Assembly: GCA_016802295.1 (NCBI GenBank)
Contig: JAESIW010000180.1
Span: 1,677,619-1,741,618 of the forward strand
Length of the DNA: 64,000 nucleotides
Direction of reading: 5' to 3'
DNA from: Brachionus rotundiformis
Lineage: Eukaryota; Rotifera; Eurotatoria; Ploima; Brachionidae
Part shown: positions 1 through 12,240 of the stretch, piece by piece
Layout of the letters: every line of letters starts with the position of its first letter
Numbering within the stretch: position 1 is the stretch's first letter
Notes under the pieces: generated by a model
What the model saw: only the letters and a program-made list of their open reading frames with translations
Database searches by the model: none
Told to the model about the DNA's origin: nothing
Made by a program: the position numbers and the translations under genes

Positions 1-2648
1 TTTCCGTAAAGGGTGACAGTACGATACGGTTCTGGGTCTTCTGATACCGTTTCTATTCCATAATAAGTGGCCAATTCATGAACAAATCTTCTCTCATTAC
101 TTTTCAGCACTGGCATATAGGCTACTTTTTTTGTCTTATAAAGTCTACATTCATTTACCAAAGCTGCAAATTTTTGTTCTATATTGAATACAAAATCTGG
201 TTCTTCTCTAGCAAAACTTTTTAAGTATTCATCGTAAATTGGCTGTGGTCTATTCTGGGCTTCGAGTTTAAGCGCCTCATAAATGGCTCGATTTCTTTCC
301 GCCAACAAACAATCTTCATCACAATCAATTTCGTATCTTTTCTTCATGGTTTCTTCTTTATTAAATGTAGAAACATCAATGGTTTTGTTGGAGAGCATTT
401 CTTTAAGCTGAGATGCAATATTCTCGAAAACAACAGTTGATTCGGCATACATTTTTTGCATGCATTTAACTTGTTTAGATTTTAAGCCACATTTACACTT
501 GGCTGTGATAAGCTCTTGGCAAACAGTGTCTGGACAAGCAGTATCTCCATGGCAAACCGAATTGCACAAATGCTCGCAGTGAGGTCTTTTTTTGTTACAT
601 AACTGTGTACAAATCTGATGTTGTTCATCTACACATTCACCTTTATGGCAAGTTCTTATGCATGTATGCAAACAGTTTGGTAATTGCTTAGCACATGGTT
701 TTCCGCAGCTAACATCCTTTAAGTGGCAAGGTATGTTGTGTCGAACTTCATGATTTCCCATGCACATTTTTGAGGTCAAAAAAGAACAAGGAGGACAGCT
801 AGTTTCAAAATGGCAATTATGAGTAACCGGATGATCACATGCATGAACTCTTGTACATGGATGTGGACAATCTAGAGGTTTTGTTCCACATCTAATTGGT
901 GGATACTGGACAGTTTTGCCACATTCGCATATTCGTTCTTCAAAACTTGCTACTAAACATCGTTTACACGGTCCTCGATGGCATAGGTCTTCACATTTAT
1001 GAATACCACAATTAAGTAACCTGTTGCATATTTGCATACAGATGTGATCTTTGTCATTACAACACACTTCATTACATTGATGTTTACCACATGATTTTTT
1101 CTTTTGACATCGTCTATTGCATAATATTGTCTCGTTTGCTTGACTACACTTTGTTGGGAAAGTCTGCTTGGCGCATTTGCATTTAACTTCAATCATTTTC
1201 TCACATGGCAAACAATCTCCTACATGACATTTATTTTCACATAAATGAACTTCATTTGTATGACTAGAATTGCATGGCAAAATTTTTGAGCATTGCTTTT
1301 CACATGTAGGAACTGGATCTGTGCACTGAGTTCTTATAATTTTTTGACTAATTAACAAAAATTTAATGGGAGTTTGTCCACATGGACAATTGGTTAGCTT
1401 CGAAGGCATCAACATACATGGTTGACATTCGCCTTCGTGACATTTGTTTTCACATCTGTGCTTTTTACAATCAAGAAGTTTATCACAGATACGCTCACAT
1501 TTGAACATGTTATCTTTACTTTCTTTATGTTCACTAGAACCACATTTTATAATTTTTACTTCCTCATGAGAATGGCATTTTATTTCTACGTCTTGATCAC
1601 ACGGCCCACAAGATCCTGCGTGACAAATTTTTTCGCATCTATGAATTGAGCAATTAAGATCTTTGCCACATTCTTCCTGGCATTGTGGCACTTTGCTCGA
1701 GCTACATTTTACTTGAAATTTTGCTTTACCACAATTACAGGTACGGTTAACTACTGCTTCGCATGGAGCACAAGGTCCAGGATGACATATTTCATTGCAT
1801 TTGTGCTTGCATTCCAAGCCCTCTGCTTGATCAGAAACACCCAATGATTTCCCACAAACTTCATTACAACTGTGCGGAATTAACTTCAGCTGATAAAATG
1901 GACGGTTTTCTTTTTCAGGATTAATTTTTTTCCCACAAAAACAAACATATTTATTTGGTACAGTGTTGAAAATTGTTTGGCAACCAGGACAACGCCATTT
2001 TGGGCTATTTTCGGCAATTTTGGCAGCTGGAGATAAGGCCCATTTTTTTATACAACCCAAATGAAATATGTGATAACAGCACTCACAACTCCAAATTTGT
2101 TTATCATTTCTAATTATTGAATAACAAACCATGCATTCGCACTTATTTTTTTTTAACTGATCGATAAGAATTTCACTACGAGTCAAGTTGGTAGCTTTTT
2201 TTTTAGCAGCCGTTTCTTTCGGTTTGTTATCTTTGGAATCAATTGGTTTTTTAGCTCTTGGTGTATTTGTTTTTGATTTATTGTTTTCTATTTTAGATTC
2301 ATTTGTTTGATTAGAAAACTTTTCTTTATTGGTATTCTTATTTTTTGACTTGTGCGAAGAACTATTAGGCCTAGAATTTTTATTTTGGTAAAAATTCCGG
2401 TTATACGCTTGGTCATAAGAGCTACATTGGGGTTGGGCATGGGAATAAAAGTTATTATAGTTCATCTGATCATTGGAATAATTAAAATGAGGATATTCTT
2501 GTTGAAAAGAGTTATAATTGCCATTATTAAAATTTTCATTAAAACGTCTTTGGTTTCTAAAGGGAGGTTTATTTCGCCTATAATTATTTTGACGATTTGG
2601 GGGTTCATTTATATTTGAACTACTCTGTAACAAATCAGTGTCGGTCAT
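1..2648 (-). CDS. NFX1: NF-X1-type zinc-finger protein (NFX1 / shuttle craft homologue), 3' end beyond window
   Basis: One open frame runs from ATG at 2648 to the window edge without a stop (about 882 codons), so the C-terminus is missing. Residues 1-150 are Asn/Gln/Lys-rich and low complexity. A RING/PHD-like Cys-His finger follows (starting CECMVC, ending WRCPGC). Then come about eight NF-X1-type fingers with the repeated form C-x3-C...H-x-C-x3-C-H-x-G-x-C-x-x-C, for example CHPGPCAPC, CHAGSCGPC and CHRGPCKRC. The last visible part (ERRFVHELATYYGIETVSED) is an R3H nucleic-acid-binding domain cut by the edge. NFX1 family proteins are nuclear transcription regulators that bind X-box DNA and also associate with RNA and poly(A)-binding proteins; the RING-like finger may have E3 ligase activity. 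The absence of introns across 2.6 kb contrasts with the neighbouring genes. NFX1 is favoured over NFXL1 because an R3H domain is present. Confidence 0.93.
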   Translation of the reverse strand, partial: MTDTDLLQSSSNINEPPNRQNNYRRNKPPFRNQRRFNENFNNGNYNSFQQEYPHFNYSNDQMNYNNFYSHAQPQCSSYDQAYNRNFYQNKNSRPNSSSHKSKNKNTNKEKFSNQTNESKIENNKSKTNTPRAKKPIDSKDNKPKETAAKKKATNLTRSEILIDQLKKNKCECMVCYSIIRNDKQIWSCECCYHIFHLGCIKKWALSPAAKIAENSPKWRCPGCQTIFNTVPNKYVCFCGKKINPEKENRPFYQLKLIPHSCNEVCGKSLGVSDQAEGLECKHKCNEICHPGPCAPCEAVVNRTCNCGKAKFQVKCSSSKVPQCQEECGKDLNCSIHRCEKICHAGSCGPCDQDVEIKCHSHEEVKIIKCGSSEHKESKDNMFKCERICDKLLDCKKHRCENKCHEGECQPCMLMPSKLTNCPCGQTPIKFLLISQKIIRTQCTDPVPTCEKQCSKILPCNSSHTNEVHLCENKCHVGDCLPCEKMIEVKCKCAKQTFPTKCSQANETILCNRRCQKKKSCGKHQCNEVCCNDKDHICMQICNRLLNCGIHKCEDLCHRGPCKRCLVASFEERICECGKTVQYPPIRCGTKPLDCPHPCTRVHACDHPVTHNCHFETSCPPCSFLTSKMCMGNHEVRHNIPCHLKDVSCGKPCAKQLPNCLHTCIRTCHKGECVDEQHQICTQLCNKKRPHCEHLCNSVCHGDTACPDTVCQELITAKCKCGLKSKQVKCMQKMYAESTVVFENIASQLKEMLSNKTIDVSTFNKEETMKKRYEIDCDEDCLLAERNRAIYEALKLEAQNRPQPIYDEYLKSFAREEPDFVFNIEQKFAALVNECRLYKTKKVAYMPVLKSNERRFVHELATYYGIETVSEDPEPYRTVTLYG

Positions 2649-3071
2649 TATTAATAAAAAAATTAAATTATTTAATGAGTTTTATCTATTAAAATACTTC
2701 GGATGTTCGAAGTAATAAAAATAATTTTTTTTAAATCTGTTTTATATTTATACCTTAAGAATGATATCTAGAAAGTGAGTAAAATGCAAATCAATTTCAA
2801 GTCGTTGAGAAATTAGGAAAAAAGCATCCTCAAATATTAAATTTTTAATAAAATATTCTAATTTATGAATTGTATGTGCTTAAATATATTCAGATATAAC
2901 TGATATTTATCTTAGTTTAAAAAAATTTTTTAAAACCTATATAAATTTTTAATTCTAAAAACACTATTTGTGTTAAATTGAAATTTCTTATTGACCACAT
3001 TTGCCGATGATGAAATTTAATTAATTTGAAAAATTTTATTTTGAAAATTTTTTTATAATTAAAATTATTGA
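2649..3071. other. AT-rich intergenic spacer (NFX1 5' flank / lipase 3' flank)
   Basis: No open frame or repeat could be supported. The stretch should hold the NFX1 promoter and the lipase 3' UTR, since both genes read leftward. Confidence 0.6.
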
Positions 3072-4455
3072 CTATTGTATACAATATGGTGAATCATTAT
3101 TTGTATCTAGATAATATATTCCTTGATTGTAAGATGGCTCGGCATAGTATCCCATAGGAGCACATCCTTTTTTAGGATCGCATTTGCATCTTCCTTTAGC
3201 AAATCCATCTTAAATTTTTTTTAATTTAACTCAAGTACTTAAACACCAAAAAATTACCATAATCATCACAAGGCACAGAATGAAATCTACAATTCGAAAT
3301 GATGCTTTCAGCAAAATAAGCTGGTGCTCTATTATGACTGCAAGCTATCTGAATGACTATAAAAAATTTTAATTAAGTTTGTTCATCCTTTTTTTTCAAT
3401 TACTTTCTGGGAATTTTGGATCCAATTTTAAAACTATAATCTCAGCTTCTTTTTTTAATATGTTTATTAAACCACAGCCTATTTGATAAAAACCTCCATT
3501 CGGAAAAAAATCCAAATGTCCGATTGGTTTTCCAATTCCAAGAGTTCCAGCATCAGTATGAATAATATCAACAAATCTTAAAAAAATTATTTTAAAAATT
3601 TTTAATATCTTAGTTATTTTTACTCAGCGTCTAATTTATTCAATCTGCGTTCTGGTTTCCGATTAAAAAATAATGGACCTAGTTAAACTCATTTTTTAAA
3701 AACATATTTTTATAAAGAAAAAAAGTATAATCTAACCTGCAGGATCCATACCAGTGATTCTTTTAGGTTTAATTTCTTTTCCAGAAAATCCACATACCTT
3801 TAAAATATTTACTAAAAATCTTTTAAACTAAAATTTTATCTATTTCATGTCGGATCGCTATGTTGAAAACGCAATCAAGTATGAGCATTAAAAAAATTAC
3901 GTGAGCTCCTTGAATTTTATTTAGGTTAATAAATTAATTTTTTTTAAAGATAATACCTAAACTGTGTCCAATGCAGTGAACTTTTGAAGGATCAATTTTG
4001 GCCTCTTTGATAAATGAGCCTACTTTTTGCCCTGCTATTTCGACGTTTTCAACAGCAGTGAAATAGTTTGGTCCTTTGGCTCCTTCTTTCCAATCAACAT
4101 TTATAACATTTAAATCTTTCTTATATTGTAAATATTTAATGGTTTTTATTGATTGTAACTGAGTATTTATTACTTGATGTTTTAAAAAATTGTCTTTAAT
4201 GAGAACCATTTTTTTTTCCAAACCTTCACTAGTAAATCCATGAATAACAAATTTTGTTTCTTGGGAATAATTAAAACCAGAACTTAGTTTATTTTTAAAT
4301 ATATTTAATAGATTGAATTCAAGAACTTACGATCCAATATTTTCAAGAGTGAGCTTGATGGGAATATTTGGGTTATTTTCATTAAAAAAAAGAAAATCTG
4401 GCCAACTAATAGCCAATTGAATTATTGAAAAGAGAAAAATTTTTTGATATAACAT
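3072..4455 (-). CDS. Pancreatic-type secreted triacylglycerol lipase
   Basis: Eight exons on the minus strand join in frame: 4455-4331, 4282-3957, 3908-3901, 3797-3737, 3678-3624, 3576-3404, 3356-3258, 3208-3072. They give 327 aa. A signal peptide (MLYQKIFLFSIIQLAIS) starts the protein. Lipase-family (PF00151) landmarks appear in order: FVIHGF near residue 55 (oxyanion region), nucleophile GHSLG with Ser about 149, MDPAG with Asp about 171, DIIHTDAGTLGIG, DFFPNGG, and ACSHNRAP with His about 257. These form a complete Ser-Asp-His triad. The protein is therefore predicted to be an active secreted esterase or lipase that hydrolyses dietary or circulating glycerolipids. It ends after a short Cys-rich tail and lacks the C-terminal PLAT domain of vertebrate pancreatic lipase, as do many invertebrate members. 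Exon 3 is only 8 bases and is needed to restore GHSLGAHV. Confidence 0.93.
3901..3908 (-). other. 8-nt microexon of the lipase gene
   Basis: Exon 2 ends TTAG before a GTATTA donor, and exon 4 starts GTATGTGG after TTTTAAAG. The conserved lipase peptide GHSLGAHVCGF is recovered only if the 8 bases GAGCTCAC are inserted between them. These 8 bases are preceded by AG (ATTCAAG) and followed by GT (GTAATT). The microexon codes the Gly-Ala-His just after the catalytic Ser. Confidence 0.8.
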
Positions 4456-4793
4456 TTTTGATTATAAAAAAATTTTAATCATTAAATAATAGGTAATAAA
4501 TTACGATTTTGCTATTCAAAAATGTGATGAGAAAATTCGAAGGACTTAAACATGTTTGATCTTACTAAAATTTAAAACGAAGTTAAATTTATTTTTTTTC
4601 CCATACATAGACAAAAATAAATTTTACTCTGATCTGTTTTAAAAATTTTATGCTTAACTTTTCATATATTAAATTAATAAATTAAAAAATAAAAATAAAT
4701 TAGTTAAATATTTTTAACTCTTTTGTTCATATTTGAGAAAAATTTTATTTAAAATTTTATAAACATTTCTCGGAATATCCAAATAAGTATAAA
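4456..4793. other. AT-rich intergenic spacer
   Basis: This 338-base stretch lies between the lipase start and the PARP stop. I see no supported gene or repeat in it. It is the lipase 5' flank and PARP 3' flank. Confidence 0.6.
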
Positions 4794-7700
4794 TTATTTA
4801 AAATAAATAAGATATTCTGGAAAGCATTGGTTGTCGTGATAACAAACAAATATGGTTTTTCCTTGATCGTGTGTAGAATCAAATGGTAGCTGTCTATTTG
4901 GATTGATTGGAGGTGTTCTCATTTGCGAATTTCCCAAACAACTTTCACCAACTATCACTTTTGTTTGAATCATGCATCTTTCATTGTTAGTGTTTGGCAC
5001 AGCATAATGTAAAGAATATGCAGAATTTAAAGCAAAATAGACACCTTGACCAAATGCAACTCCATTTACTCCACAGAAACTTCTGTTAAAGCCAAGTTGA
5101 CATATCTTTAATAACGAGTTGTAATTTGATCCATGAAAAAGAGTCATTTCATTCGGAGTTCTTTGCTCTCTGATAAATTTATTTTTGAAAATTTGATATT
5201 GTCGATACAAAAATTGATTCTGAATTCTCTGAATCTTGTTTTTGGAAAAATTAAATTATTCTAAAGACAGCTTTTTATATACTAGAGAGTAATTAAAAAT
5301 TGTTTGATTTTTACAGATAATTACAATTAATTTAATTCCTTTATTTTTAAAATAATGATGATGTTGACTATGTTTAAAGCTATTTTTTATAAATAAACAA
5401 TCAATTACGATAACTATTTTCGGGACATAAAAATAATTTTTTGAATTAACTTACTTTAGATATCATCACATTTTTGCTTTGTAATCTCGATGTAAAATGA
5501 TAACTAACAGTTTGATATTCTGAAGAATTTGGATATATGTCTATCAAATCATAATCTGAGTTAGTTAATGTCCAATGTTCCGGTAAATTGATTAAGCTAT
5601 TTCCCACTATTATCAATTCAAAGTATACTAAATTTATTAATAAAAATTTAATAAATTTTTACATTTAGCCATATCGATTCTACGAACATCGATTCTATTA
5701 TTATTTATTAAATAGACCATTGGATCATTTTTAAAAAAAATTGTCCCAACTTGATTTTCGTCATTAAAACTTACCTTAAAGACAATTTTAAAATACAAAT
5801 GAAAATGGCAAAAAATATCTAAAAATGAACTTTAGTTTCGTTTCTTAAGTAATAAGATTCGATCAAACTATTTAAATACACTGAAAAATTTTTCCAATCA
5901 GTGTTTTTACTTAAATATTGCCATTGAATATTAGTTGAAATTTTTATCTGTTGTATCATGGTTGATAAATTATTTGAAATTTTATTGTTGATAAGAAGAG
6001 CTAATTCGGTTTTGGCTGATGAGACACTTGTTTTATGACCAAAAAGAGTCAATGTTTTGTTTTTATAGATAATTTCAATGTCTGAAAATTTATTGAACAA
6101 GTTTTGTATCTGTAATAAAAAGAATATAAGTTGTCATAGAATATTTTTACTGTAAAATTGTTACATCATTGGTATCAAGTGAAGTAAGGTTTTTCATTTG
6201 AGAATCATTTAAGTTCTCTTTGATGAACTCTCTAGCTAGAAAACTTTTCAATTCTGAATCAGCATCTTGTAGATCTTTATCTGACTTAAAACTAATTTTA
6301 AATCCTATATAAAGAAAAAATAATAAAATTATTATCAATAATATCCTGTCTTACTTCCTTGAGCCTTTAAATTCGAATGGCATATTTCCTCATTTGTATT
6401 ATTTAGCTCTTTAGTATTTGACTTAGAATCTAGTACTGGTGTTTCATAAAACAAAAACTCGTTTTCAAAAACCTTAAATGAAAAAATTAAAACTTTTTGA
6501 TCAAAAATTTTAATTATTATTGCTAATCGAAAAAAAGTTCTGTTAAAAATCAAAACTGAATTATTTATTACTTTTTTAAATTCTTTTTCGTTCTTATGTA
6601 ACACAATATTTACAGTTAGTATCTTCTGATTTGATTGTAAAAATTTTAAAATATACTCAATCATTTGTTTTGCTACTAGCTTTATTGGAAAGTTAAATCC
6701 ACCTGCTCCAAAAGCAGGAAATGAAATGCTACTCAAACTTCTTGTTGTTAATTGGCTCAAGCTATTATTAACAATATTTTCAATAGACTTAAAAAATACC
6801 AAAATTAACTTAAGATTTAAGAAATTTTTTATACTTTGGAAGCCGTTTGATCGTCTTTATAATGTGACATTGCTGCATGAAAAAGAAATTTAACTGTATT
6901 CATGCTTCCAGCAGTTGTTATAGCAATCGAATCGATATCTATACCATTTGGATAGTTATTTTTTACTTCATTAATAACTGAATTTCCGGCCACTTGAATA
7001 AGTAACCTGGAAAGAACTGAGCTAAAGTTTAATGATTTCGAGCTGGTGCTAACAATTACATCGGCCTTTATAATAATTTTTTTAGATAATTTATTATGAG
7101 TTTTTTTTTAAATACTTTTGTTTTTGTTATACATCCTATTTCAAGATTTACTTTAGAATTACCAACTTTTAAAACTTTTACAATTTCATTTGTATCTATT
7201 TGTATAAAACCTTAAAATAATATTAGACAGAATTCATAAATTAGAATAAAAAATTAATTCAGTACTATTATTTTTTAAAAGGGGAGCTTTATTTTCAACT
7301 TTTGAAGGAGTCTTTGCTAATTCAGACTCTTTTTGGACCATTGAGCTGCATTCGATGATTGTGTTTGTTTTATCTATAAAAAGATAATATAAATTATTAT
7401 ATTAAACGCTTCTAATTATTTTTAAATAGGTACTTTGAATACTCTTGATAGAATTTAGCATTCCAGAGTTTATATCTTTAAGTAAATTGTCAAAATTTGG
7501 ATAAAATTCTGATAAAATAATTTTGGTTTTCTTTAGTTCTATTATTCTTTTTATATCTGTCGTGATAATTTCGTCTAAATTCTTTGGATGATTTTTGACG
7601 ACTATTTTAGAGCCAGTGCCAACTTTGTCACATAAAACTTCCAAATTCGCGCTATATTTTTTTTCAATTTTCTTTATTTCATCATTTGAAGTAAATTTTA

Positions 7701-9993
7701 TAAATTCAGCCTTTTTTAATATTATTTGAAAGTAAAATTAATATTCAATTATAAAATAATTTACATCAACAAAATCAACAGGTATCTCTAGTATTTTCTT
7801 TTCATTATTTGCAAAAAAATCTATGATTCTCATTTTGATTAGTTCTACATAGTCTTTTTTACCACAAATTAGCAAAAAATTCTGATTATTTAGACCTGGA
7901 TAAACATTTAACCAAAAATTGGGATAAGTTTTTTCGTTGGAAAAATTTTCGGCATGAAATATCTTCCATTGTTCGCTAACCAGAATATCAGAATAATTTG
8001 TTGCATTAATTTCTTCAAGTAGCAAATTATTTTTGATTAATAAAGAGGCTTGTTGGAAAGCCGAGTCATTTGGACAGTCTAATTCATCCAAATTTTGAAC
8101 ATAAGAAACATAGAAACCAGGTAGGCCAGCCTCATTATCTAGTTTTACTTCAATTGAATACAATCTTTCTGTTATAGAAATCAGCAAATCTTCCGTAATT
8201 TGCGGAAGTATAGGACACTTAAAGAATTTAATGTCTATTCCATCAATTTTTTTGATTTGAATACTGTTCGATACTTTTTTGATCAATTCAATTGATTTAT
8301 TCACATTTTTTCCAGTGCCAGTTAAATTTAAATTTAATTCTCTGTCAATATAATAATCTTCGAGCGAAAATTTATTTTTTATCTTTTCAACAATGTAAAA
8401 GTATAAATTCTTATATGTAATATATGTTAATAAAGGTAATTTATAGGACTTGTTGATATTAAGTTCTTGGTTTGAGAGACAATTCAAAAAATTGCTATTT
8501 TCATCCTTTTTACTTTTAATTTTGTAATCTAAATTATCGGACTTGGTGTTATTTAAAATATAATTTATTTCAGAACATTGATCGCTAAAGTCTTTAAAAT
8601 GAATTTTTTTGATCATAAAATAAAATTTTGACACTTTTGCTTCATCTATATAGTCAACTAGATTTATTTTTTTAAACTCTTCAATTTTTTTTTTAATCAA
8701 AAATATTAGTTCTAATTGTGTAATATCATACTGAAGACAATTTGTCTCAAAGCTTCTAAAAAAATGCTTAAAAGCTTTGTTTACTTCATTTTGCCAATCT
8801 TTATAGCTTTTTTGCATATTTTCATTTGAACTAACTTTAAAAGCTTCAGAATCTATGGTAATTGTGCATTTTAGTTTTCCGAATTGTTCGATTAGCTCAT
8901 TCTTCCAAGAAACATTCCGCTCTTTAACAGCCATTTGTAAATAAAAGTTGTTTTTCAGCTCTTTAACCATATTATATTTTTTATGATTTTTTCCAATTGA
9001 ATTTGAAGGCTCTACAAATTCTGTATCAATAGTCATTGTAATAGGTAAACGATTCTTTATAATTGTAAAATTATTTTTCAACTCGTTTCTATCTATAAAT
9101 TTTAATTCAAATTAATAGGTAAGTTGGGAAAAACAATTTAGATATTTCAAATTTTTTTAAAGATTGACTTAAAACATTTCAAATTATTTTTTTGTTAATT
9201 TTTTCAGTAAAACAAAATTTACATTTTTCAAAGAAATTTACCTAAGAATTCATTAAATTGAATTTTCCATATGTTTTCGACCCAACTGATACAATCGACA
9301 GAAATAGGTGGCAATTTGGCAACAATTGCACCATATCGAAGTAAATCAGTTTTATTTTTTTCTTTTGGAACATTTTTCAGAAAAAAATAATTAGATTTTG
9401 AAGAATCATTTAAACTTGTTCTGAAATCAATGCTGTTTTTGGTGTTTGTTTCATTCTGAGAGTCATTTTTTATATCATTGAAAATCTTAATTATATATGT
9501 AACTTTTTCCAAATCTTTTTAAATTTCTGATAAATATACTTGGAAAAATGTTAAGATTAAACCAAAATTTCCATTAATATTCAGTTCTTCTAGAACTCTT
9601 CTAGTTTGAAAATATTTGAGACTATGATTAAGTTTGCAAGCATTATTTGGACAATGAGAATTTAGTAACTTTCCTTGACAAATATGAAGCATATTACATC
9701 TGCCATGGTCACAAAAAATATTCGAATTATACTTTTCACAAAGTTTGATCTAATAAAATATGATTATTAAATTAACCAAACAATATATTTTAATAGAATA
9801 CATCTATTTTGATTTTGATCATCGATTGTTTGCCAAATTCGATTAAGTAAAAAAGTGAGGGCACTTCGTTAAGAACCTGCTTTATTTCATTTTGATCCAA
9901 CTCATCGATAATTATTTCCTCTAATTTTAAAATATTTTTTTTTTCTTGAATACAAAACTTTAGAATTTTATCAAGAACGCAATTAGAATCCAT
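4794..9993 (-). CDS. Mosaic PARP: ZAP/PARP12-like CCCH N-terminus with PARP14-like macro-WWE-ART C-terminus
   Basis: Fourteen exons join with consistent phases into 1415 aa: 9993-9802, 9749-9563, 9514-9242, 9092-7765, 7710-7434, 7373-7266, 7210-7116, 7065-6835, 6787-6355, 6304-6165, 6109-5831, 5774-5663, 5606-5455, 5234-4794. Residues 1-64 resemble the helical/winged-helix N-terminus of ZAP and PARP12. Residues 68-105 hold two CCCH fingers, each C-x8-C-x4-C-x3-H. Residues about 150-230 look RRM-like (YFFLKNVP). Residues about 230-750 are alpha/beta and may hold KH-like units. About 788-950 is a macrodomain (ADVIVSTS, SISFPAFGAGGFNFP). About 1135-1215 is a WWE domain (IQWQYLSKNTDWKNF). About 1225-1415 is the ART domain (LFHGS, GQGVYFA, FPEYLIYF). 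The ART triad reads H-Y-hydrophobic, as in mono-ADP-ribosyltransferases. Human relatives act in antiviral defence and ADP-ribose signalling; that role is an inference here. The start of exon 13 could also be 16 bases upstream of nothing certain: an alternative acceptor at 5621/5622 keeps the frame. Confidence 0.85.
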
Positions 9994-10792
9994 GATCTAA
10001 AAATAAAATCAAATTATAATTTTTAATATTTAAAATTTCTATCTTTTAGAAATGAAAATTTTTTGTTTCAAATAATCTGTTTTAACGATAATTTTAACTT
10101 AATAAAAGCTTTCATATAAGAAAAATACTTATAATTATGAATAAATGTTATGATTAAATAAATTATTTAAAAAGTCACTAAACTAAGAGATTGGAATTTA
10201 TAATTTTATCCAAACAGTGAATAAATAGATATTCAAATTCTAAGTAATCTTTATCGTACTTTATCGTTAATTATTTTAAAAAACACCAAAGATAAAAAAA
10301 TGTTAAAATTACCAAAAATAACATAATTTAAATTTTTTGACCTATTGTTAATGACAGTCAATATTTTTCAATATAATTAAACCGGATAAAGAAATAAAAC
10401 CATTAAGTTTTTTACTTGATCAGAATACTTTTTTCAAATAAATATTTATAAACTCATTTTTTGCTATAGATACAAATACAAAAATGAAAAGTTAGAGATT
10501 AGCATGAATCTGATCTCAACAAAAATTACAAATTAAGTTGTTATTTGTATAGGTTTAAGAGATTGCTATATTTAGATGTTAAATTAAAGAAAATTTTTAA
10601 ACACTTAGTGTAATTCTAGAACAAAATAAAGTTAACTCGAAATTAAATAATATTATTTAATTCTCAATTGTTATAAATTGCTTTAATATTTTTATTTAAT
10701 TTTCAGGATGGAAATTTTTCTCAGATATTCAAAACTTTATTTCAAGTATATTCTGATAAAATTAAATTTTAAAATCAAATTATTAATTAAAG
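9994..10792. other. AT-rich intergenic region
   Basis: About 800 bases between the PARP start and the acid phosphatase stop. No coding potential or clear repeat was seen. It should contain the PARP promoter. Confidence 0.6.
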
Positions 10793-12138
10793 TTAATAAA
10801 TATTCTTTATGGTAATTTTATATAAATTTTGACCATTTGTTTTTATATAGGTTATATTCATTGCTTTAGTGTTAGCTTCAATTAAAGCTAAAGCACCATG
10901 AATTTGGAACATATCAGCCCAGTAGTACTTTAGTGAATCCTTTGGAATATCATTTATATGCTGATTTGAATAATATGGAATGTTTGTAATTCCAGAAACA
11001 ATATATTCTACACTCCAATCTAGATAATTGTGACTTATGTGCTCCATATCATGTTCATGACCTTTATAATAAAACATAATTAACAAAATTAAAAAATTCA
11101 AATCTATATAATTAAACAAAAATCGATGTTTTAAATGTTCTAAGTAAAAAAATATCAAAAATAATAAACATTAAAATTACCAGCAAAATAAGCATTAACT
11201 TTATATTTGTGTAATAATGGTCGTAAATTGTCAACTAGACATTGTGTAGGTCCGTGTTCAGCCACTGACCACACAGGATAATGACCTGATACGATTACAT
11301 ATGGATATTTTTCTGATGATATTTCTTGCAATTTTTTTTCTATATCCAAGTAATAGTCTTTTACTATTGAATTTGGTAAAGTTAAATTCAGTTCTTTAAT
11401 TTGATGCCGATCCGACCGATCTTGGAAACTTTTTGTTTGACAAAGTAGAACAGTATCAATCATAAGGAAATAAATAAGCTTATTTCTTCCTTGGTTTATT
11501 TTGACATCTATTGAGTAGTTAAAATTAGGAAGGATCCTTTATTTAATTGGAATAATTAAAATTTCTTTGTATTAAAAGATTATTTCACCATCTTTTCGAC
11601 CTTTGAGTGTATTCAATTTGTGCTTTGGGATCACCTAAGTAATCATGATTACCCAAGATAAAAAACCACGGAATTTGTTTATCTTCGAAGACATCTTCAA
11701 ACGATTGCTAATATAAAATTATTTAAAAGCTTAATCGAATTTCAATATTTATATACATAAAATCTGGGATCATCGACACTTTTTACCCCATCGAAATAAA
11801 AATTATCTCCTAGACCTAAATTAAAATGAACTTTCATTTGACTTGAAATTTTATGCATAAAACTAGCCACATTTTGCTGAACAATTGTTCTGTAAGGAAA
11901 AATTGGAATTCCTCCCCAATCACCAAGAGCGAAAAATCTTACAAAATTTTCACTTATATTTACTTCAATAGGTTTTTGAATATCTTATTTAATAAAAAAA
12001 AATATACAAAAGATAATTATGTGTTTTATAGCTACTTGCTGGAATTTTCAAGTTTAAACCCGGAAAATTGCGTTCATTTAAACAAAATCCAAAGCTAATA
12101 TTTACAAATGTAAATGTTATTATCCTTAAAAAGTTCAT
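10793..12138 (-). CDS. ACP5: Tartrate-resistant (purple) acid phosphatase, ACP5-like
   Basis: Five exons join in frame to 357 aa: 12138-12036, 11983-11757, 11707-11589, 11536-11181, 11061-10793. A hydrophobic leader (MNFLRIITFTFVNISFGF) starts the protein, so it is secreted or lysosomal. The metallophosphoesterase motifs appear in order: FFALGDWGG, LGLGDNFYF, FILGNHDYLG, SGHYPVWSVAEHGPT and FAGHEHDMEH. These supply the Asp, Asn and His ligands of the Fe(III)-metal(II) centre, and the spacing matches vertebrate ACP5 throughout. The last box reads GHEH where vertebrates have GHDH, a conservative change. The exon 1 donor is ambiguous: a GTAGCT donor at 12035 gives a 52-base intron, and an upstream GTTTAA donor gives a longer intron in the same phase. 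Vertebrate ACP5 acts in bone resorption and phosphatase/ROS chemistry; the role here is unknown. Confidence 0.92.
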
Positions 12139-12240
12139 TTTTAAATTTTTAAAAATTATTCTAATCTATATATACTTCAAAAATCATATGATTAAATTAA
12201 TTAATTCTAGAAAAGATAATATTTATTTAAAGCAAAAAAT

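Noticed and set aside
953..2618. Small open frames at 953-1192 (minus), 1422-1649 and 2352-2618 (plus) inside the NFX1 gene
   Set aside because: They overlap the long zinc-finger frame in other frames or on the other strand and have no family features.
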